Source: an uncultured Lachnospiraceae bacterium (GTDB taxonomy: Bacteria; Bacillota; Clostridia; Lachnospirales; Lachnospiraceae). Taken from it: a stretch of DNA of 64,000 nt. Position 1 is the first letter of the stretch. The number at the start of each line of letters is the position of its first letter. Where the stretch lies: contig OMZG01000008.1 of NCBI GenBank assembly GCA_900315505.1, forward strand, positions 16,571 to 80,570. Reading direction: 5' to 3'. The notes under the pieces are model-generated. The model saw only the letters and a program-made list of their open reading frames with translations. It made no database searches and had not been told where the DNA came from. Shown here one piece after another: positions 1 through 9,010 of this stretch. Made by a program: the position numbers and the translations under genes.

Positions 1-1781
1 AAGGCCATCTCTGAAGAATCGACTTCGTGATATGAACCATCATATACTGTAGCCTTGACACCTACTACAGGATATCCTGCAAGGATGCCGGCCTTCTCTG
101 CTTCAGCAACACCATCGCCGATAGCCGGAATATATTCCTTCGGAATTGCTCCACCGACAACGGCATTCTCGAATACGAGATTCTCTTCTGCGTTTGCATC
201 GAGTGGCTCGAACTTGATCTTACAGTGACCATACTGTCCACGACCACCTGACTGCTTTGCATATTTGTATTCCTGATCGACAGGCTTTGTAAATGTCTCC
301 TTGTAAGCAACCTGAGGCTCACCTACGTTAGCCTCTACGTTGAACTCTCTCTGAAGACGATCAACGATGATCTCAAGGTGAAGCTCACCCATACCAGCGA
401 TGATAGTCTGTCCGGTCTCCTCATTTGTATGAGCACGGAATGTAGGGTCCTCTTCAGCAAGCTTTGCAAGAGCATCGCCAAGCTTCTGCTGACCTTCCTT
501 TGTCTTCGGCTCGATAGCGAGCTCGATAACAGGATCCGGGAATTCCATTGACTCGAGGATTACAGGATGCTGCTCGTCGCAGATCGTATCACCTGTTCCG
601 GTCTCCTTGAGGCCTACAGCTGCTGCGATATCTCCCGAGAAGACCTCATCGATCTCTTTTCTCTTATCAGCATGCATCTGAAGAAGACGACCAACACGCT
701 CCTTCTTGTCCTTGGTAGCATTCAGTACGTAAGAGCCTGCCTTACATGTTCCTGAATATACACGGATGAATGCAAGCTTTCCGACGAACGGATCTGTCAT
801 GATCTTGAATGCGAGTGCTGAGAACGGCTCGTCATCAGATGACTTTCTTGTAACCTCATTGCCATCAAGGTCTGTTCCCTTGATATCTGGTACATCTACA
901 GGTGATGGCATGTACTCGATGACACCATCGAGAAGCTTCTGGATTCCCTTATTCTGATGGGCTGAACCACAGAATACAGGTACTGCGTCATTTGAGATAG
1001 TCGCACGGCGAAGAACCTTCTTCATGTCGTCAACTGATGGCTCTGTACCATCAAGATACTGCTCCATGAGGTCATCATCAAGATCGCAGATCTGCTCTAC
1101 GAGCTTGGTGTGCCACTCAGCAGCTTCATCCTTCATATCATCAGGGATCTCACCAACGGTGATATCCTTTCCGAGCTTATCATTGTAGATGTATGAATCC
1201 ATCTCGAAAAGATCGATGATTCCCTGGAAATTGTCTTCCTTACCGATAGGAAGCTCAACTACTACAGGGTTCTTTCCGAGCTTGGTATGGATCTCTGATA
1301 CTGTATTGTAGAAATCAGCACCAAGGATATCCATCTTATTAACGAAAGCCATACGAGGTACATTGTATGTATCAGCCTGACGCCATACGTTCTCTGACTG
1401 AGGCTCAACACCACCCTTTGCATCGAATACGCCGACTGATCCGTCGAGTACTCGAAGAGAACGCTCAACCTCTACTGTGAAGTCTACGTGTCCCGGGGTA
1501 TCGATGATATTGATACGATGCTCAAGCGCACCCTTCTTTGGCTTTGTGTGGTCTTCTTCTGTCCAGTGACATGTAGTCGCTGCAGAAGTAATGGTGATAC
1601 CTCTTTCCTGCTCCTGCTCCATCCAGTCCATTGTGGATGTGCCTTCGTAGGTCTCACCGATCTTATAATTGACACCGGTATAATACAGGATACGCTCTGT
1701 AAGTGTAGTCTTTCCTGCATCGATATGAGCCATGATACCGATGTTCCTGGTTCTCTCCAGTGGGTATTCTCTTTCGGCCAT
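1..1781 (-). CDS. fusA: Elongation factor G (5' part; C-terminus off the window)
   Basis: GTPase that drives ribosomal translocation and, with RRF, ribosome recycling in the cytoplasm. About 593 residues are in the window; the rest of domains IV-V lies beyond base 1. The N-terminus reads [21 protein letters not shown], then the P-loop AHIDAGKTT (residues 18-26), the G3 motif DTPGHVDF and the G4 motif NKMD. The ATG at 1781 has a GGAGG box four bases upstream and follows the rpsG stop by 12 bases, so the two are co-translated in the usual rpsL-rpsG-fusA order. No abnormal residues were seen in the visible part. Confidence 0.97.
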   Translation of the reverse strand, partial: MAEREYPLERTRNIGIMAHIDAGKTTLTERILYYTGVNYKIGETYEGTSTMDWMEQEQERGITITSAATTCHWTEEDHTKPKKGALEHRINIIDTPGHVDFTVEVERSLRVLDGSVGVFDAKGGVEPQSENVWRQADTYNVPRMAFVNKMDILGADFYNTVSEIHTKLGKNPVVVELPIGKEDNFQGIIDLFEMDSYIYNDKLGKDITVGEIPDDMKDEAAEWHTKLVEQICDLDDDLMEQYLDGTEPSVDDMKKVLRRATISNDAVPVFCGSAHQNKGIQKLLDGVIEYMPSPVDVPDIKGTDLDGNEVTRKSSDDEPFSALAFKIMTDPFVGKLAFIRVYSGTCKAGSYVLNATKDKKERVGRLLQMHADKRKEIDEVFSGDIAAAVGLKETGTGDTICDEQHPVILESMEFPDPVIELAIEPKTKEGQQKLGDALAKLAEEDPTFRAHTNEETGQTIIAGMGELHLEIIVDRLQREFNVEANVGEPQVAYKETFTKPVDQEYKYAKQSGGRGQYGHCKIKFEPLDANAEENLVFENAVVGGAIPKEYIPAIGDGVAEAEKAGILAGYPVVGVKATVYDGSYHEVDSSEMA

Positions 1782-1793
1782 TGTTCCTCCAAA

Positions 1794-2264
1794 TTAGAAT
1801 CTGTAATGAGCAAATGCCTTGTTGGCGTCTGCCATTCTGTGCATCTCTTCCTTACGCTTTACTGCTGCGCCTGTATTGTTAGCAGCATCCATGATCTCGC
1901 CTGCAAGGCGGTCTACCATGGTCTTCTCGCTTCTCTTGCGTGAGAAAAAGGTCAGCCATCTGAGCCCAAGGGTCTGTCTACGATCCGGACGGACCTCGAT
2001 AGGTACCTGATATGTGGCACCACCGACACGTCTTGCCTTGACCTCAAGAACTGGCATTACATTGTTCATGGCCTCTTCAAAAACTTCGAGAGCCGGCTTG
2101 CCGGTCTTCTCTGCTACTTTGTCGAATGCTCCGTAAACGATCTTCTGGGCAACACCCTTCTTGCCGTCGAGCATTACATTGTTGATGAGCTTTGTCACTA
2201 CCTTTGAATTGTAGATAGGATCAGCAAGCACATCTCTCTTTACTGTATGTCCTTTACGTGGCAC
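1794..2264 (-). CDS. rpsG: 30S ribosomal protein S7
   Basis: Primary 16S rRNA-binding protein that nucleates the 30S head. I place the start at a GTG (2264), giving M(V)[12 protein letters not shown] and exactly 156 residues, the family's usual length. A strong AAGGAGG lies six bases upstream of it. An in-frame ATG at 2312 would add 16 residues unlike any S7 and would bury that ribosome binding site inside the gene. The C-terminal [20 protein letters not shown] and final AFAHYRF are family signatures. Member of the str operon, 12 bases upstream of fusA. Confidence 0.97.
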   Translation of the reverse strand: MPRKGHTVKRDVLADPIYNSKVVTKLINNVMLDGKKGVAQKIVYGAFDKVAEKTGKPALEVFEEAMNNVMPVLEVKARRVGGATYQVPIEVRPDRRQTLGLRWLTFFSRKRSEKTMVDRLAGEIMDAANNTGAAVKRKEEMHRMADANKAFAHYRF

Positions 2265-2425
2265 GTCTGCTTCCCTCCTTAATAATGGGATTATTAGATC
2301 ATAGGTACTCACATATGAAAATGTGTGTGCGCGCTATATATCATTGAGATAAATGCTAACACTAACTTTCAGATGTAAAATACTTCCGAGTGTCTGCTGG
2401 TTACAAAATACTTTTCAAAGAAATA

Positions 2426-2839
2426 TTATTTCTTTGGACGCTTTGCGCCATACTTTGAACGAGCCTGCTTTCTGTCAGCAACACCGGCAGTATCGAGTGT
2501 TCCACGGATAATATGGTATCTGGTACCTGGAAGGTCCTTGACACGTCCGCCACGAACTAATACAACAGAGTGCTCCTGAAGGTTGTGTCCCTCACCTGGA
2601 ATGTACGAGGTAACCTCGATTCCGTTTGAAAGACGAACTCTGGCAATCTTTCTCATTGCTGAGTTAGGCTTCTTAGGAGTGGCAGTCTTAACGGCTGTGC
2701 ACACACCACGCTTCTGCGGTGAAGCATCATCTGTAGGACGCTTCTTCAGAGAATTGAATCCGTGCTGGAGTGCAGGTGCTGTTGACTTCTTCTCAGATGT
2801 CTGTCTGCCCTTTCTCACTAACTGGTTAAATGTTGGCAT
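2426..2839 (-). CDS. rpsL: 30S ribosomal protein S12
   Basis: Decoding-centre protein of the 30S subunit, first gene of the str operon here. 137 residues, usual length. The loops that contact 16S rRNA carry the ordinary lysines ([11 protein letters not shown] and GGRVKDLPG), the sequence normally seen in streptomycin-sensitive strains; this is an inference from sequence, not a phenotype. Ends in the basic KYGAKRPKK tail. SD AGGAGGTG lies upstream of ATG 2839. A 161-base leaderless gap of no coding value separates it from rpsG. Confidence 0.97.
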   Translation of the reverse strand: MPTFNQLVRKGRQTSEKKSTAPALQHGFNSLKKRPTDDASPQKRGVCTAVKTATPKKPNSAMRKIARVRLSNGIEVTSYIPGEGHNLQEHSVVLVRGGRVKDLPGTRYHIIRGTLDTAGVADRKQARSKYGAKRPKK

Positions 2840-2865
2840 TTATTTCACCTCCTGTGAATAATACT

Positions 2866-2883
2866 TTGCGTAACTTTACGCAA
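2866..2883. promoter_or_regulatory. 18-bp perfect palindrome at the str operon transcription start
   Basis: TTGCGTAA-CT-TTACGCAA: two perfect 8-base arms around two bases, on the rpsL leader. From the promoter geometry the transcript should start near 2885, so the palindrome would lie at about +3 to +20. Two bases are too few for a comfortable RNA loop, which favours a protein operator, though a shorter stem with a larger loop is possible. Confidence 0.5.
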
Positions 2884-2891
2884 GCTTTCAT

Positions 2892-2920
2892 ATCTTAGCA
2901 CGTTAGGGGAGTGATGTCAA
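2892..2920 (-). promoter_or_regulatory. Sigma-A-type promoter of the str operon
   Basis: Reading the minus strand: -35 TTGACA (perfect, 2920-2915), 17-base spacer, -10 TAAGAT (2897-2892). It lies 53 bases upstream of the rpsL ATG and is the only convincing promoter in the gap. It means the str operon is transcribed independently of the polysaccharide export genes upstream. Confidence 0.8.
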
Positions 2921-2929
2921 GAGGGAAGG

Positions 2930-2986
2930 TAGGGGCTAGAGGCTAGGGTATCCCTAACCCCTAAACCCTAACCCCTAAACCCTATC
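2930..2986. repeat. Telomere-like heptamer array CCCTAAM with inverted arm
   Basis: Five 7-base units in exact register at 2952-2986: CCCTAAC, CCCTAAA, CCCTAAC, CCCTAAA, CCCTATC. Directly before them are three units in the opposite sense at 2930-2950: TAGGGGC, TAGAGGC, TAGGGTA. The two arms can pair. The array abuts the stop codon of the ABC ATPase gene (2987-2989). It is a C-rich variant of the AACTNNN heptamer arrays found elsewhere in this window. Confidence 0.85.
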
Positions 2987-4057
2987 TCAATCGTCACTAT
3001 CGCCCGTTGTCTCCTGCTCTTCCTCGGATGGGAAGGTGGCGTTGCGGTCGATGGCGGCTTCTTCGGCGGCAGCCTGCTTCATGGCCTGTTCCTTCGTGAG
3101 GACGCCTTCGCTGTCCTCGATTTCCTTGACTACGTCAAGATAGATCTGGTATTTCGATTCTGGTATATCAAGTGCTGCCATGGCCTGCTCATCTGTGAGA
3201 TTCAGGTTGTTGGTCATGCGGATAATGTCACGCGCCTTTGTCTTTCTGGCGGCGCGAAGCTTCTTCACACGGTTCTCATGGGCTATCTTTTCACGCTTTG
3301 CAATCTCCTCCGGATCCTCCTGCGTCATCTGCTCATAGATCGGCGCTATATCATTGATATCTCCGAACGCCTTCAGATGGCCGTGATCAAGGATCATTGC
3401 CTTATTGCAGATTCGGCGTACCTGATCGAGTGAATGCGATACGAAGAGCACCGTTACATTGCCGTCGAACATGCTCATTATCTTGTCCTCAGACTTGCGG
3501 CGGAACTTCTTGTCACCGACCGAGAGAACCTCATCAAGGATCAGGATATCAGGATTCACCGCCGTACAGATTGCGAATCCAAGACGGCTCTTCATACCGG
3601 ATGAATAGTTCTTGATCGGCACTTCTATGAAATCCTCGAGCTCAGCGAACCTGATGATCTCGTCAAACTTCGTGTCTATGAAGTCCTTCTTGTATCCGAG
3701 AATGGCGCCGTACAGATAAATATTTTCCCTGGCCGAATACTGGGGCTCGAATCCGGCCCCCAGCTCCAGCAGCGGTGCCAGCTTGCCCTTTCTCTTCACG
3801 GTACCGGTCGTCGGGTGATATACACCGGCAATGGCCTTCAGGATCGTAGACTTGCCTGCGCCGTTCAAGCCCAGGATACCAAGTCTGTCACCCGGATACA
3901 GCTTGAAGCTCACATCCGTCAGGGCCCAGAACTCATCCTTTTTCATCTTGTCATGATGTCTGAACAGGTTTATGAAATAATCTTTTAATGTGTCGTGCAT
4001 CTCCTGGCTCAGATTGAACTTCATGCCAAGATGACTTACTTCTACTGTAGGTTTCAT
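2987..4057 (-). CDS. Polysaccharide/teichoic acid ABC exporter, ATP-binding subunit (TagH/Wzt-like)
   Basis: Cytoplasmic ATPase that powers export of a surface glycan with the permease upstream. Walker A GLNGAGKST at residues 63-71, signature YSSGMKSRLGFAI near 155, Walker B ILILDE followed by the H-loop FVSHSL. The first 40 residues before the ABC core and the motif set match the TagH/Wzt group. After the ABC core, about 110 residues form a highly charged, probably helical tail ending in an acidic stretch; it does not look like the glycan-binding jelly roll of Wzt. Last gene of the polysaccharide operon, separated from the permease by a heptamer-repeat element. Confidence 0.9.
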   Translation of the reverse strand: MKPTVEVSHLGMKFNLSQEMHDTLKDYFINLFRHHDKMKKDEFWALTDVSFKLYPGDRLGILGLNGAGKSTILKAIAGVYHPTTGTVKRKGKLAPLLELGAGFEPQYSARENIYLYGAILGYKKDFIDTKFDEIIRFAELEDFIEVPIKNYSSGMKSRLGFAICTAVNPDILILDEVLSVGDKKFRRKSEDKIMSMFDGNVTVLFVSHSLDQVRRICNKAMILDHGHLKAFGDINDIAPIYEQMTQEDPEEIAKREKIAHENRVKKLRAARKTKARDIIRMTNNLNLTDEQAMAALDIPESKYQIYLDVVKEIEDSEGVLTKEQAMKQAAAEEAAIDRNATFPSEEEQETTGDSDD

Positions 4058-4080
4058 ATGTGCTTCCTTGTTATGTCAGG

Positions 4081-4208
4081 AGTTATGAGTTATGAGTTAA
4101 AAGTCTGAAGTTAAAAGTTATGATTTGATCCACCTTTTGAGGCTTAACTGGTCATCCATCAGCTTTTATCTTATAACTAATAACTTATAACTTATAACTT
4201 ATAACTTA
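4081..4208. repeat. Heptamer array, inverted two-arm form
   Basis: Left arm 4081-4122 is six exact 7-base units, all beginning AGT: AGTTATG twice, AGTTAAA, AGTCTGA, AGTTAAA, AGTTATG. Right arm 4173-4208 is ATAACTA, then ATAACTT four times, then ATAAG, which is the reverse complement of the left-arm sequence. About 50 unrelated bases lie between. The right arm runs into the stop codon of the permease gene (4206-4208), so the repeat and the end of the coding sequence overlap. Confidence 0.9.
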
Positions 4209-4985
4209 TAAGTGTAAAATAAACTGATCCTGCGTCTTCTTCATTGCCACGAATCCGATGATACAGCATACCACTCCGAAGATCAGCGGATAGCTGCATA
4301 CCTTCCATCCTACCCAGTGTCCTATCATGGCGCCACGGAACATCTCAATGATGCAGTACACCGGATTCAGATGCAGAAGCCACATCAGATGGTGCTTCTG
4401 GATTCTCTCAATAGGATAGAAAATAGCCGATAAGTACATGATGATCATCAGCAGTACGTTCCAGAGATATTCGATATCACGGAAAAATACATCGAGCACC
4501 GACAGGATCATTCCTACGCCGATCGTCAGGATCAGAAGCCAGAGGATTGATGGGATTACATTTATCATGTGTCCCGTCGGAAGCAGACGTGAATATATCA
4601 TTACCGGAACCAGCACTACAAGCGATATCAGATAAATGATAAAATTGTACAGCACATTCGACAGTGGATAAAGATATTTCGGTACATACACCTTCTTGAT
4701 CATGCCCGCATTGCCACGGATGGCCTTACTCGCGCCTTTTGTGCCATTCTGGAAAAATGTAAACGTCAGACGACCACACATGATATAGGTCGCGAATGTC
4801 GGATCAGAGAGCCTGTCGAAAAGGGCTCCGAATACTACTACGAGTACCACAGTCGTCATCAGCGGCTCGATCAGTGACCACACGATTCCAAGGTAACTTT
4901 TTCTGTACTTGAGCCTGATTCCACGCTTTACCAGCTCACTTAACAGGAAACGGTAATCGTAGAAACCCTTGATATACTTTTTCAT
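4206..4985 (-). CDS. ABC-2 type polysaccharide exporter permease (TagG/Wzm-like)
   Basis: Integral membrane subunit that moves a lipid-linked glycan across the cytoplasmic membrane. 259 residues with about six hydrophobic helices; the N-terminal KRGIRLKYRKSYLGIVWSL is the typical amphipathic entry helix of ABC-2 O-antigen and teichoic acid permeases. The ATG overlaps the stop of the sugar transferase (ATGA, 4982-4985), showing translational coupling. The partner ATPase is the next gene downstream. The substrate is inferred only from neighbours. Confidence 0.9.
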   Translation of the reverse strand: MKKYIKGFYDYRFLLSELVKRGIRLKYRKSYLGIVWSLIEPLMTTVVLVVVFGALFDRLSDPTFATYIMCGRLTFTFFQNGTKGASKAIRGNAGMIKKVYVPKYLYPLSNVLYNFIIYLISLVVLVPVMIYSRLLPTGHMINVIPSILWLLILTIGVGMILSVLDVFFRDIEYLWNVLLMIIMYLSAIFYPIERIQKHHLMWLLHLNPVYCIIEMFRGAMIGHWVGWKVCSYPLIFGVVCCIIGFVAMKKTQDQFILHL

Positions 4986-6346
4986 TTTGCTGTTTTTTCT
5001 CCTTCTTCAACGCCCTCGGTGCTTTCCTTCTGGAAAACGACCCTTAAGGTCAGAAGTATCAGTTGCAGATCCAGAATGATCGATGCCTTCTGGACATATA
5101 TCATATCAAATTTCAGCTTGTCATAGGTAGTCGTATTGTACTTGCCGTAGACCTGCGCATATCCGGTGAGTCCGGCCTTGACGCTGAGTCTGAAATCGAA
5201 TTCCGGAACCTTCTCGCAGTACTCCTCGTGGATCTGGGGCCTTTCAGGACGCGGGCCCACAAAGGACATATCACCCTTCAGTATATTGAAGAACTGCGGG
5301 ATCTCATCGATTCGCGTAGCCCTGATGAAATGTCCTATCGGAGTGATACGGTCATCATTCTCGCTTGCAAGCCTTGCTCCGCTCTTTTTCTCAGCGTCCA
5401 CTATCATGCTGCGGAACTTGATGACCTTAAACCTCTTCTTGTGGATCGTGTACCTCTCCTGCTTATAAAACACAGGCCCCTTATCATACGAGTGGATCAT
5501 GATGGCCACAATAAGCATTACGGGCGAGGTAATAGCGATTCCCAGAAGCGAGAGAATGATATCTCCGGTCCTTTTCACTATCCTCTGTCCAAGCGAGAAA
5601 CCAATATTTCTCGAAAGATACAACGGCGAATCAAAAAGATTCAGCTCTTCGGATTCCTTTACTATGATATCCGAAATCTTCGGGGTGAAGTATACTCTTT
5701 TCTGTCTGTCAAAGCAATACTTCAGAATCTTGTTTTTTAATTCGGACGGAACATCATTGATGAGCACCGCCTCATACTTATCGATTTTTGCTGTGATCAC
5801 ATCGAACGGAGCCGTATCCATCACAGTCTCGGCGATCACGTATTTGTCACGCCGGAGTCCCATCTTGTGATCGAGATTATTTACATGCTCCCCGTGGATC
5901 TGCAGCATCTGGTACGGTGGGAAAATCCTCCTGTACAGCCATGTCAGCACATAGGTAATGATGAAAAGTATGATCACATCCGCAAGGAACAGCTCTACAT
6001 ACGCGACGATGATTCCCGGGATCAGGCTTTTGTAGCCGACCATCATGACCGTGAAGACCATCATCAGGAAATTCACGATTAGCGAAGCCAGCGCGCACCC
6101 GATCGAAGCATGCGATATCCTGCTGACGCCTATATCATATCCACCGAAGCCATGGATGAAGAAAATAGCGAGGATCATGTAGATCACGATCATCGTCGTA
6201 CCGCCGAGGGTCAGGAACGGCCTGTCAAGAAGGATATTGAGCCATTCCTCCCATACATAGGAAAAAAGCACCGTGACCACGAGGGTGATGACGATATTCG
6301 AAATCCCCCGGTACAGATGCTTCATGGATTCCATTTTCTTACTCAT
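4982..6346 (-). CDS. Polyprenyl-phosphate sugar-1-phosphate transferase (WbaP/RfbP-like)
   Basis: Initiates a glycan by moving a sugar-1-phosphate from its UDP donor to undecaprenyl phosphate on the inner membrane leaflet. 454 residues: four hydrophobic N-terminal segments (about 10-125), a soluble middle domain, one further membrane helix near 270, then the catalytic domain with GPVFYKQERYT, KFRSM, the Asp-Glu pair in RIDEIPQFFNILKGDMSF and VGPRPERP. This is the complete motif set of the family. Its presence in an operon with an ABC exporter suggests that this enzyme primes the exported polymer. Glucose versus galactose cannot be read from the sequence. Confidence 0.92.
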   Translation of the reverse strand: MSKKMESMKHLYRGISNIVITLVVTVLFSYVWEEWLNILLDRPFLTLGGTTMIVIYMILAIFFIHGFGGYDIGVSRISHASIGCALASLIVNFLMMVFTVMMVGYKSLIPGIIVAYVELFLADVIILFIITYVLTWLYRRIFPPYQMLQIHGEHVNNLDHKMGLRRDKYVIAETVMDTAPFDVITAKIDKYEAVLINDVPSELKNKILKYCFDRQKRVYFTPKISDIIVKESEELNLFDSPLYLSRNIGFSLGQRIVKRTGDIILSLLGIAITSPVMLIVAIMIHSYDKGPVFYKQERYTIHKKRFKVIKFRSMIVDAEKKSGARLASENDDRITPIGHFIRATRIDEIPQFFNILKGDMSFVGPRPERPQIHEEYCEKVPEFDFRLSVKAGLTGYAQVYGKYNTTTYDKLKFDMIYVQKASIILDLQLILLTLRVVFQKESTEGVEEGEKTAK

Positions 6347-6358
6347 ACAGCCAGTCCA

Positions 6359-6835
6359 CTATTCCTTTTTGAAAACAAATATCTTTGAAAAAACATAGTT
6401 CAGCGTGATCACGACAATCTGTGCAAGAACCTTGATCAGCATATTCGGCAGATGCATTACACCGATCAGAATGCCGAGCATCAGCTCCTCTATCCCAAGC
6501 GTCAGGACACGGCCTACACAGAAGGCTCCGAGCTGATAGAAAAAGGCGAAGACTCCGGATGTGTGATTGTAAAATACGAAGTGCCTGTTCGTGATAAAGG
6601 CAAATGCCGTCGCAAATATCCATGACAGGGCATTGCCCACAAGGACATTCATGTGCATCGGCTCCGTGAACAGCCAGTATGTAAACAGCGCTATGATAAA
6701 GGTCCCCAGGCCGAACATTCCATACAGCATGAGTTCCTTATATTTGTGGTATAAAGGTTCTACCTTGCGGCTCTTCGGATGCCTCGTGAAAATACGGTCG
6801 AAGATCCGGTCAAGCCAGTCTGCCGGTTTTAGCAT
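6359..6835 (-). CDS. GtrA-like membrane protein
   Basis: 158 residues with four hydrophobic helices between a basic N-terminus and the end motif ITLNYVFSKIFVFKKE, which is the hallmark ending of GtrA/DPMS1 proteins. Members are thought to help flip or present polyprenyl-linked sugars, often glucose, for surface glycan decoration. SD GAGGT lies five bases upstream of the ATG. It sits nine bases after glf and 12 before the sugar transferase in the same operon. Confidence 0.88.
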   Translation of the reverse strand: MLKPADWLDRIFDRIFTRHPKSRKVEPLYHKYKELMLYGMFGLGTFIIALFTYWLFTEPMHMNVLVGNALSWIFATAFAFITNRHFVFYNHTSGVFAFFYQLGAFCVGRVLTLGIEELMLGILIGVMHLPNMLIKVLAQIVVITLNYVFSKIFVFKKE

Positions 6836-6843
6836 TTTCTACC

Positions 6844-7965
6844 TCACAGTATCTCTTCAGAGAGCGAAAGTGCCTCTGCGATCACCTGATCCATGTTGTA
6901 ATACTTATACTGCCCCAGCCTTCCCCCGAAGTAAACGTCCTTCTTCTTTTCCTTCCCTGCGAGATCAGCATACCTCTGATACAGTTCATTATTCTTCTCA
7001 TCATTGATCGGATAGTACGGCTCGACACCAGGCTTCCATTCAGATGAATATTCACGTGAAATAATGGTCGTAGGCTGCTTTCCGAAATTGAAATGCTTGT
7101 GCTCGATGATACGGGTATACGGCACATCTGCTGATGTATAGTTCACAACTGCATTGCCCTGATAATTGTCTGTATCGAGCTCTTCAGTCTCGAAACGCAC
7201 TGATCTGTACTCGAGCGGACCATACTGATAGTCGAAATACTGATCGATCTGACCTGTAAAGATCAGCCTGTCATACTCGATCCCGGCGCCGTCCTTCAGC
7301 GTATTATTTTTCCTGAAATCGAAGAAGTCCTCTCCGGTAAAAATATCCGCGCCCTTCAGAAGCTTCTCAACCAGCGCCGTATATCCATCAACCGGGATTC
7401 CCTGATACCTGTCGGTAAAATAATTATTATCATAGACGAATCTGAGCGGCAGTCTCCTGATGATAAATGCTGGGAGCTCGTTGCACGGTCTGCCCCACTG
7501 CTTCTCGGTGTAGCCCTTGATCAGCTTCTCATAGACATCGCGGCCCACAAGCGAAAGTGCCTGCTCCTCGAGATTCTTTGGCTCTTTTATATCAAGATCC
7601 CTGATCTGCTCTGCAATCTTTGCCTTGGCCTCAGCCGGAGTCTTAATGCCCCACATCTTGCTGAAGGTATTCATATTGAACGGCAGATTGTACAACTCAT
7701 CTCCGTATATGGCTACCGGTGAATTGATGTAGTTATTGAATTCAGCGAAACGATTGACATATTCCCACACCTCTCTGTCCGATGTATGAAAAATATGGGC
7801 TCCGTAAACATGCACATCAATATCAGACACCCTCTTCGTATAAACATTGCCGCCAATATGGTCACGCCTCTCGATCACGGCCACACTTCTGCCGCTGTCA
7901 AGTGCTTCTCTCGCATATACGGCACCGAACAGTCCGCTGCCTACTATCAGATCATTGTATTTCAT
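6844..7965 (-). CDS. glf: UDP-galactopyranose mutase
   Basis: FAD enzyme that ring-contracts UDP-galactopyranose to UDP-galactofuranose. 373 residues. The FAD-binding Rossmann motif GSGLFGAVYA (8-17) is followed by ERRDHIGGN and the YGAHIFHT signature near 54-61; FGGRLGQYKYYNMDQVI at the C-terminus is also typical. The start overlaps the end of the preceding glycosyltransferase by 14 bases and has an AAAGGA box. Its presence implies galactofuranose in the exported glycan. Confidence 0.96.
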   Translation of the reverse strand: MKYNDLIVGSGLFGAVYAREALDSGRSVAVIERRDHIGGNVYTKRVSDIDVHVYGAHIFHTSDREVWEYVNRFAEFNNYINSPVAIYGDELYNLPFNMNTFSKMWGIKTPAEAKAKIAEQIRDLDIKEPKNLEEQALSLVGRDVYEKLIKGYTEKQWGRPCNELPAFIIRRLPLRFVYDNNYFTDRYQGIPVDGYTALVEKLLKGADIFTGEDFFDFRKNNTLKDGAGIEYDRLIFTGQIDQYFDYQYGPLEYRSVRFETEELDTDNYQGNAVVNYTSADVPYTRIIEHKHFNFGKQPTTIISREYSSEWKPGVEPYYPINDEKNNELYQRYADLAGKEKKKDVYFGGRLGQYKYYNMDQVIAEALSLSEEIL

Positions 7966-8977
7966 TGTTATCCTTTAATATCCCTGTCTTTGCATATTCC
8001 TTCATGGCTTCAAGCTGTTCAGCCTCCCAGTCGTCAAGCGGATAGTAGTCGATGGAGTCGACCTCCTTCGCAAGCTTCCTGAAATAGCTGTCCTTAAAGC
8101 ATGCCTTATCCTCTACGACTCTCATCCGGTAGAATATCTCAAGTGCATAGAATACGTACTCCTGCTCGAGATACCACTGCGGGTCCTCATGCTTTCTCAG
8201 CAGATGTCTCATCTCTGAAAAAGCTCTACACATCGTCATCTCGCGCTCAAGCACATCGAGACTCAGCACACCGTCATCAGGATTCAGGAGATCTGTCGCC
8301 GAACCCTTTCTCTGCACGTAATGATACATCCTTGCAGGATTGTACCGTATCGCGTCGCAGTGAAGCGCATACTCACAGACAAACTGCTGATCCTCTCTAT
8401 AGTAACAGTCCTCGTTGAAACGCAGACTGTATTTGTCGATTATACTCTTTTTGAAGATTTTATTCCATACATACCCCTGATAATTTTCCTGGAAAAAGAG
8501 TCTGCACAGGAAATCCTCCTGATCCATGACCCTGATGCCGCTCTCCTCAGTCTCGTCGATGACATCGTCACCATTTACGATATCATATCCCACGATGCCG
8601 AGCTGTGCGGAAATACGCGGAAACCACTTTGACATCACAGGCTTCCTCGGATCTGCTATAGTTCCAAGCAGCGTGCCAAGATACCCTTTTGTGATTCTGT
8701 CATCTCCGTCCGGAAATACCAGATATTCTCCTTCGGCCGCCTCTATTCCGGCATTCCTGCCAGCAGAGACTCCCGGATCATCACGGTATACGATTCTGAT
8801 CCTCTGGTCTGTGGCAGCCATTTTCTCAGCTGTCTCTATAGTCGAAGGATCATCACGACGGAGTACGATTATTATTTCAAAAAATTTAAATGGCTGTCCG
8901 AGGAGATCATTGACCATCCCGGGCAGCTCATCTGCTATATCATAAGCCGGTATAATAACACTGATAAGCGGTTTCAT
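7952..8977 (-). CDS. Family 2 glycosyltransferase
   Basis: Cytoplasmic GT-A enzyme, 341 residues. N-terminal PLISVIIPAYDIADEL and RNAGIEAAEGEYLVFPDGDD include the nucleotide-sugar DxD-type motif (PDGDD). The mid-part EDCYYREDQQFVCEYAL resembles the acceptor region of capsular polysaccharide transferases. SD AGGAG six bases before ATG. Donor and linkage cannot be told; the neighbours make rhamnosyl or galactofuranosyl transfer candidates. Confidence 0.9.
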   Translation of the reverse strand: MKPLISVIIPAYDIADELPGMVNDLLGQPFKFFEIIIVLRRDDPSTIETAEKMAATDQRIRIVYRDDPGVSAGRNAGIEAAEGEYLVFPDGDDRITKGYLGTLLGTIADPRKPVMSKWFPRISAQLGIVGYDIVNGDDVIDETEESGIRVMDQEDFLCRLFFQENYQGYVWNKIFKKSIIDKYSLRFNEDCYYREDQQFVCEYALHCDAIRYNPARMYHYVQRKGSATDLLNPDDGVLSLDVLEREMTMCRAFSEMRHLLRKHEDPQWYLEQEYVFYALEIFYRMRVVEDKACFKDSYFRKLAKEVDSIDYYPLDDWEAEQLEAMKEYAKTGILKDNNEIQ

Positions 8978-8992
8978 TCAGAACTCCTGAAG

Positions 8993-9010
8993 CTTCTAAC
9001 TTTTAACTTA
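8993..9010. repeat. Minimal heptamer repeat at the rfbD stop codon
   Basis: Two units only, AACTTTT and AACTTAC, the second containing the rfbD stop (TTA on this strand). It is the shortest member of the heptamer set and would mean little alone; it is listed because position and phase match the larger arrays. Confidence 0.5.

Noticed and set aside
1488..1943. 151-codon plus-strand frame
   Set aside because: Crosses the fusA and rpsG genes antisense; no supporting signal.
2265..2312. N-terminal extension of S7 to an upstream ATG
   Set aside because: It would translate through the AAGGAGG box and gives residues unlike S7; the GTG start gives exactly 156 residues.
2952..2986. True telomere or chromosome end
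   Set aside because: Only five units, flanked on both sides by ordinary genes; part of the dispersed heptamer set.
5063..5740. 225-codon plus-strand frame
   Set aside because: Antisense shadow of the sugar-phosphate transferase gene.
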